Source: Reyranella sp. CPCC 100927 (lineage in GTDB: Bacteria > Pseudomonadota > Alphaproteobacteria > Reyranellales > Reyranellaceae). From it: a stretch of 64,000 nucleotides of DNA. Of this stretch, positions 62,594 to 64,000 are shown piece by piece. The position numbers were made by a program, and so were the translations under genes. The notes beneath the pieces are model-generated. The model ran no database searches, was not told where the DNA came from, and saw only the letters and a program-made list of their open reading frames with translations. Location: positions 248,001 to 312,000 of the forward strand of contig NZ_VOHA01000005.1 in NCBI RefSeq assembly GCF_007859315.1, in the 5' to 3' direction. Each line of letters starts with the position of its first letter. Position 1 is the first letter of the stretch.

Positions 62594-63225
62594 AGACTCA
62601 CGATCTCATCGAGCTGCTCGCGCAAGACGCGCCGCCGCGCAAGGACTTCGGGGCAGTCTTCGCGACTGCCGTCGCCCTCGCGGTCATCGCCGCAGGCGCG
62701 GTCTTTTTCGCCGGCATCGGATTTCGGCCCGACATCGCCCAAGCTGCTGAGACGGTGCGGTTCCTGTTCAAGTTCGTCGTGACGGTGTCGCTTGCCGTGA
62801 GCGCAACGGTGGCCGTTCTCCGCCTCAGCCGCCCCGGTGTTGCGATGGGCGGCTGGAGTGTTGCGCTGGCGGCCGTCCCGGTATTGCTGGGCGGCGCCGT
62901 CGTCGCCGAATTGTTCGCCGTGCCCCGGGACGGGTGGATGACGCAGCTTGTCGGGCAGAACATGCGGTTCTGCCTGACGCTGATTCCGTTGATGGCGATC
63001 GGACCCCTCGCCTGCCTGATCGTCGCCTTGCGCCGGGGCGCGCCGGCCCGGCCGGGCCTCGCCGGGGCGCTTGCCGGTTTGGCCGCCGGCGGCATTGCCG
63101 CGACGTTCTACGCCTCGAATTGCACCGACGACAGCCCGCTGTTCGTTGCCGCCTGGTATCCCTTGGCGATCCTGGCAGTCACAGCCGTCGGTTTCATCTC
63201 AGGCCGCCTGTTCCTGAGGTGGTAA
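62590..63225 (+). CDS. nrsF: anti-sigma factor NrsF (DUF1109)
   Basis: 211 residues with six predicted membrane segments, starting at GTG 62590 with 4-nt overlap to sigF. The short cytoplasmic N terminus MKTHDLIELLAQDAPPR probably holds SigF. Cys128 (NMRFCLTL) and Cys178 (YASNCTDD) are candidate metal/redox-sensing residues, as known for NrsF of Caulobacter; Cys142 lies in a membrane helix. Confidence 0.92.
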   Translation: MKTHDLIELLAQDAPPRKDFGAVFATAVALAVIAAGAVFFAGIGFRPDIAQAAETVRFLFKFVVTVSLAVSATVAVLRLSRPGVAMGGWSVALAAVPVLLGGAVVAELFAVPRDGWMTQLVGQNMRFCLTLIPLMAIGPLACLIVALRRGAPARPGLAGALAGLAAGGIAATFYASNCTDDSPLFVAAWYPLAILAVTAVGFISGRLFLRW

Positions 63226-63226
63226 T

Positions 63227-63258
63227 CAGCATGGCTTCCCGCCGGGAAGCCTATGCTG
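63227..63258. terminator. hairpin between nrsF and mfd
   Basis: CAGCAT-GGCTTCC and GGAAGCC-(T)-ATGCTG form a 13-bp stem with one bulged T and a CGCCG loop. It lies at the junction of the two convergent genes and covers the mfd stop codon. No T run on either strand. Confidence 0.6.
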
Positions 63259-64000
63259 CAAGCTTGGCCAACTCGCCGACGATGGTCTTCACACCCGCCA
63301 GGCGTTTGCGGTCGTCCTCCCAGGCACGCAGCAGCACCAGCTTCTGGTCGGGCCTGACCTTCACCACGGGTGCGCGGCGCTGGATGTAGTCGATCAGGCG
63401 GTCGGGCCGGGCGAACTTGTTGTCGCGCAGCGCAAAGACAATGCCCTTGGGGCCGGCGTCGATCTTCTCGACCCCTGCCGAGCGGCACAACAGCTTGAGT
63501 TCGACGGTGCGCAGCAGGTTCTCGACTTCGGCCGGAATCGGGCCGAAGCGGTCGACCAGTTCGGCCGCCAGAGAATCGATCTCGGCGCTGTCGCGGATAT
63601 TGCCGATCCGCCGGTACGCCGCCAGTCGCACGCCGAGATCGGCGACATACTCTTCGGGGATCAGCACCGGCAGGCCGAGGTTGATCTGCGGCGACCAGTC
63701 GGCAGCCTGTCGCGCGGCCTCGCGGGCCTGACCACGCGCGGCTTCCACCGCCTCCTCCAGCAGCTGCTGGTAGAGCTCGATGCCGACCTCGCGAATGTGG
63801 CCGGACTGCTCGTCGCCCAGCAGGTTGCCGGCGCCACGGATGTCGAGGTCGTGGCTGGCGAGCTGGAAGCCGGCGCCCAGGGTATCGAGCGTCTGCATCA
63901 CCTCCAGCCGCTTCGATGCCGCCTCGTTCAGGGCCCGGTTGGGCGGCACCGTGAGATAGCAATAGGCGCGCACCTTGGCGCGCCCGACGCGGCCGCGCAG
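63251..64000 (-). CDS. mfd: transcription-repair coupling factor Mfd, C-terminal part
   Basis: The frame is open at the right edge, so this is the last 249 residues of a protein usually near 1150. It begins in the helicase motif VI region (LRGRVGRAKVRAYCYL) and holds the linker LASHDLDIRGAGNLLGDEQS and the TRCF domain 7 region (LAAYRRIGNIRDSAEIDSLA, ELVDRFGPIPAEVENLL). Mfd removes RNA polymerase stalled at lesions and recruits UvrA. Confidence 0.95.
   Translation of the reverse strand: MRGRVGRAKVRAYCYLTVPPNRALNEAASKRLEVMQTLDTLGAGFQLASHDLDIRGAGNLLGDEQSGHIREVGIELYQQLLEEAVEAARGQAREAARQAADWSPQINLGLPVLIPEEYVADLGVRLAAYRRIGNIRDSAEIDSLAAELVDRFGPIPAEVENLLRTVELKLLCRSAGVEKIDAGPKGIVFALRDNKFARPDRLIDYIQRRAPVVKVRPDQKLVLLRAWEDDRKRLAGVKTIVGELAKLAA

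Overview
The window looks like a chromosomal segment of a GC-rich alphaproteobacterium, most likely of the Rhodospirillales type. The support is strong G/C bias at third codon positions, the pair hfq-hflX, the run rlpA / D-Ala-D-Ala carboxypeptidase / tmk / holB / metG / tatD / MBL hydrolase, a SigF/NrsF sigma-antisigma pair, a GlpVSTPQ-type glycerol ABC transporter, and many CaiB, SDR and NMT1-type genes. I see no phage, transposase, integrase or CRISPR array. Genus and species cannot be told from the sequence alone.

Layout. 1-3.5 kb: housekeeping block (end of a HAD phosphatase, hfq, hflX, a groES without groEL, an inositol-monophosphatase-family enzyme). 3.5-10.9 kb: regulators and detoxification genes (small conserved protein, AraC, VOC protein, GNAT, EmrAB-type efflux pair, AraC-GyrI regulator, transglutaminase-like protein, GNAT). 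10.9-15.4 kb: accessory patch of small, often oppositely oriented genes (PUA/EVE-like protein, ArsR-AHSA1 pair, two methyltransferases, SMI1/KNR4 protein, rifampin ADP-ribosyltransferase arr, a gene remnant) that ends against a tRNA-Ser(UGA). 15.5-17.7 kb: two wall enzymes (MltB-type lytic transglycosylase, L,D-transpeptidase). 17.7-25.3 kb: a seven-gene minus-strand operon (NMT1-type ABC importer, FAD oxidoreductase, CaiB CoA-transferase, enoyl-CoA hydratase, 7Fe ferredoxin) with a divergent LysR regulator; it looks like an uncharacterised carboxylate uptake and catabolism system.

25.3-36.2 kb: the rlpA-to-MBL block, then exported proteins and mazG. 36.2-38.2 kb: small envelope proteins and an OmpA-family protein. 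38.3-41.2 kb: NAD-kinase-like protein plus SPFH protein, divergent from a NUDIX-winged-helix (NrtR-like) regulator across an AT-rich 64-bp near-palindrome. 41.3-46.9 kb: hydroxyacid dehydrogenase, CYTH protein, D-threonine-aldolase-like enzyme, two paralogous exported alpha/beta hydrolases flanking a RidA-like protein, and a glycine-zipper lipoprotein. 47-49.4 kb: two SDRs and a DeoR/GlpR regulator. 49.6-55.6 kb: glycerol-type ABC transporter (GlpV, S, T, P, Q plus DUF2160). 55.6-59.2 kb: MFS, GNAT, FrnE-type DsbA, cytochrome c, SDR. 59.3-63.2 kb: bufferin (gig-type) copper-binding peptide operon with divergent sigF-nrsF. 63.25 kb to the end: 3' part of mfd.

Most likely places for something undescribed are the NAD-kinase-like/SPFH/NrtR-like locus with its long operator-like palindrome, and the LysR/ABC/FAD/CoA-transferase/hydratase/ferredoxin operon. 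The glycerol importer's two ATPases also have complementary motif losses that predict one competent and one degenerate ATP site. Everything here rests on reading the sequence and remembered family features; no database search was run.
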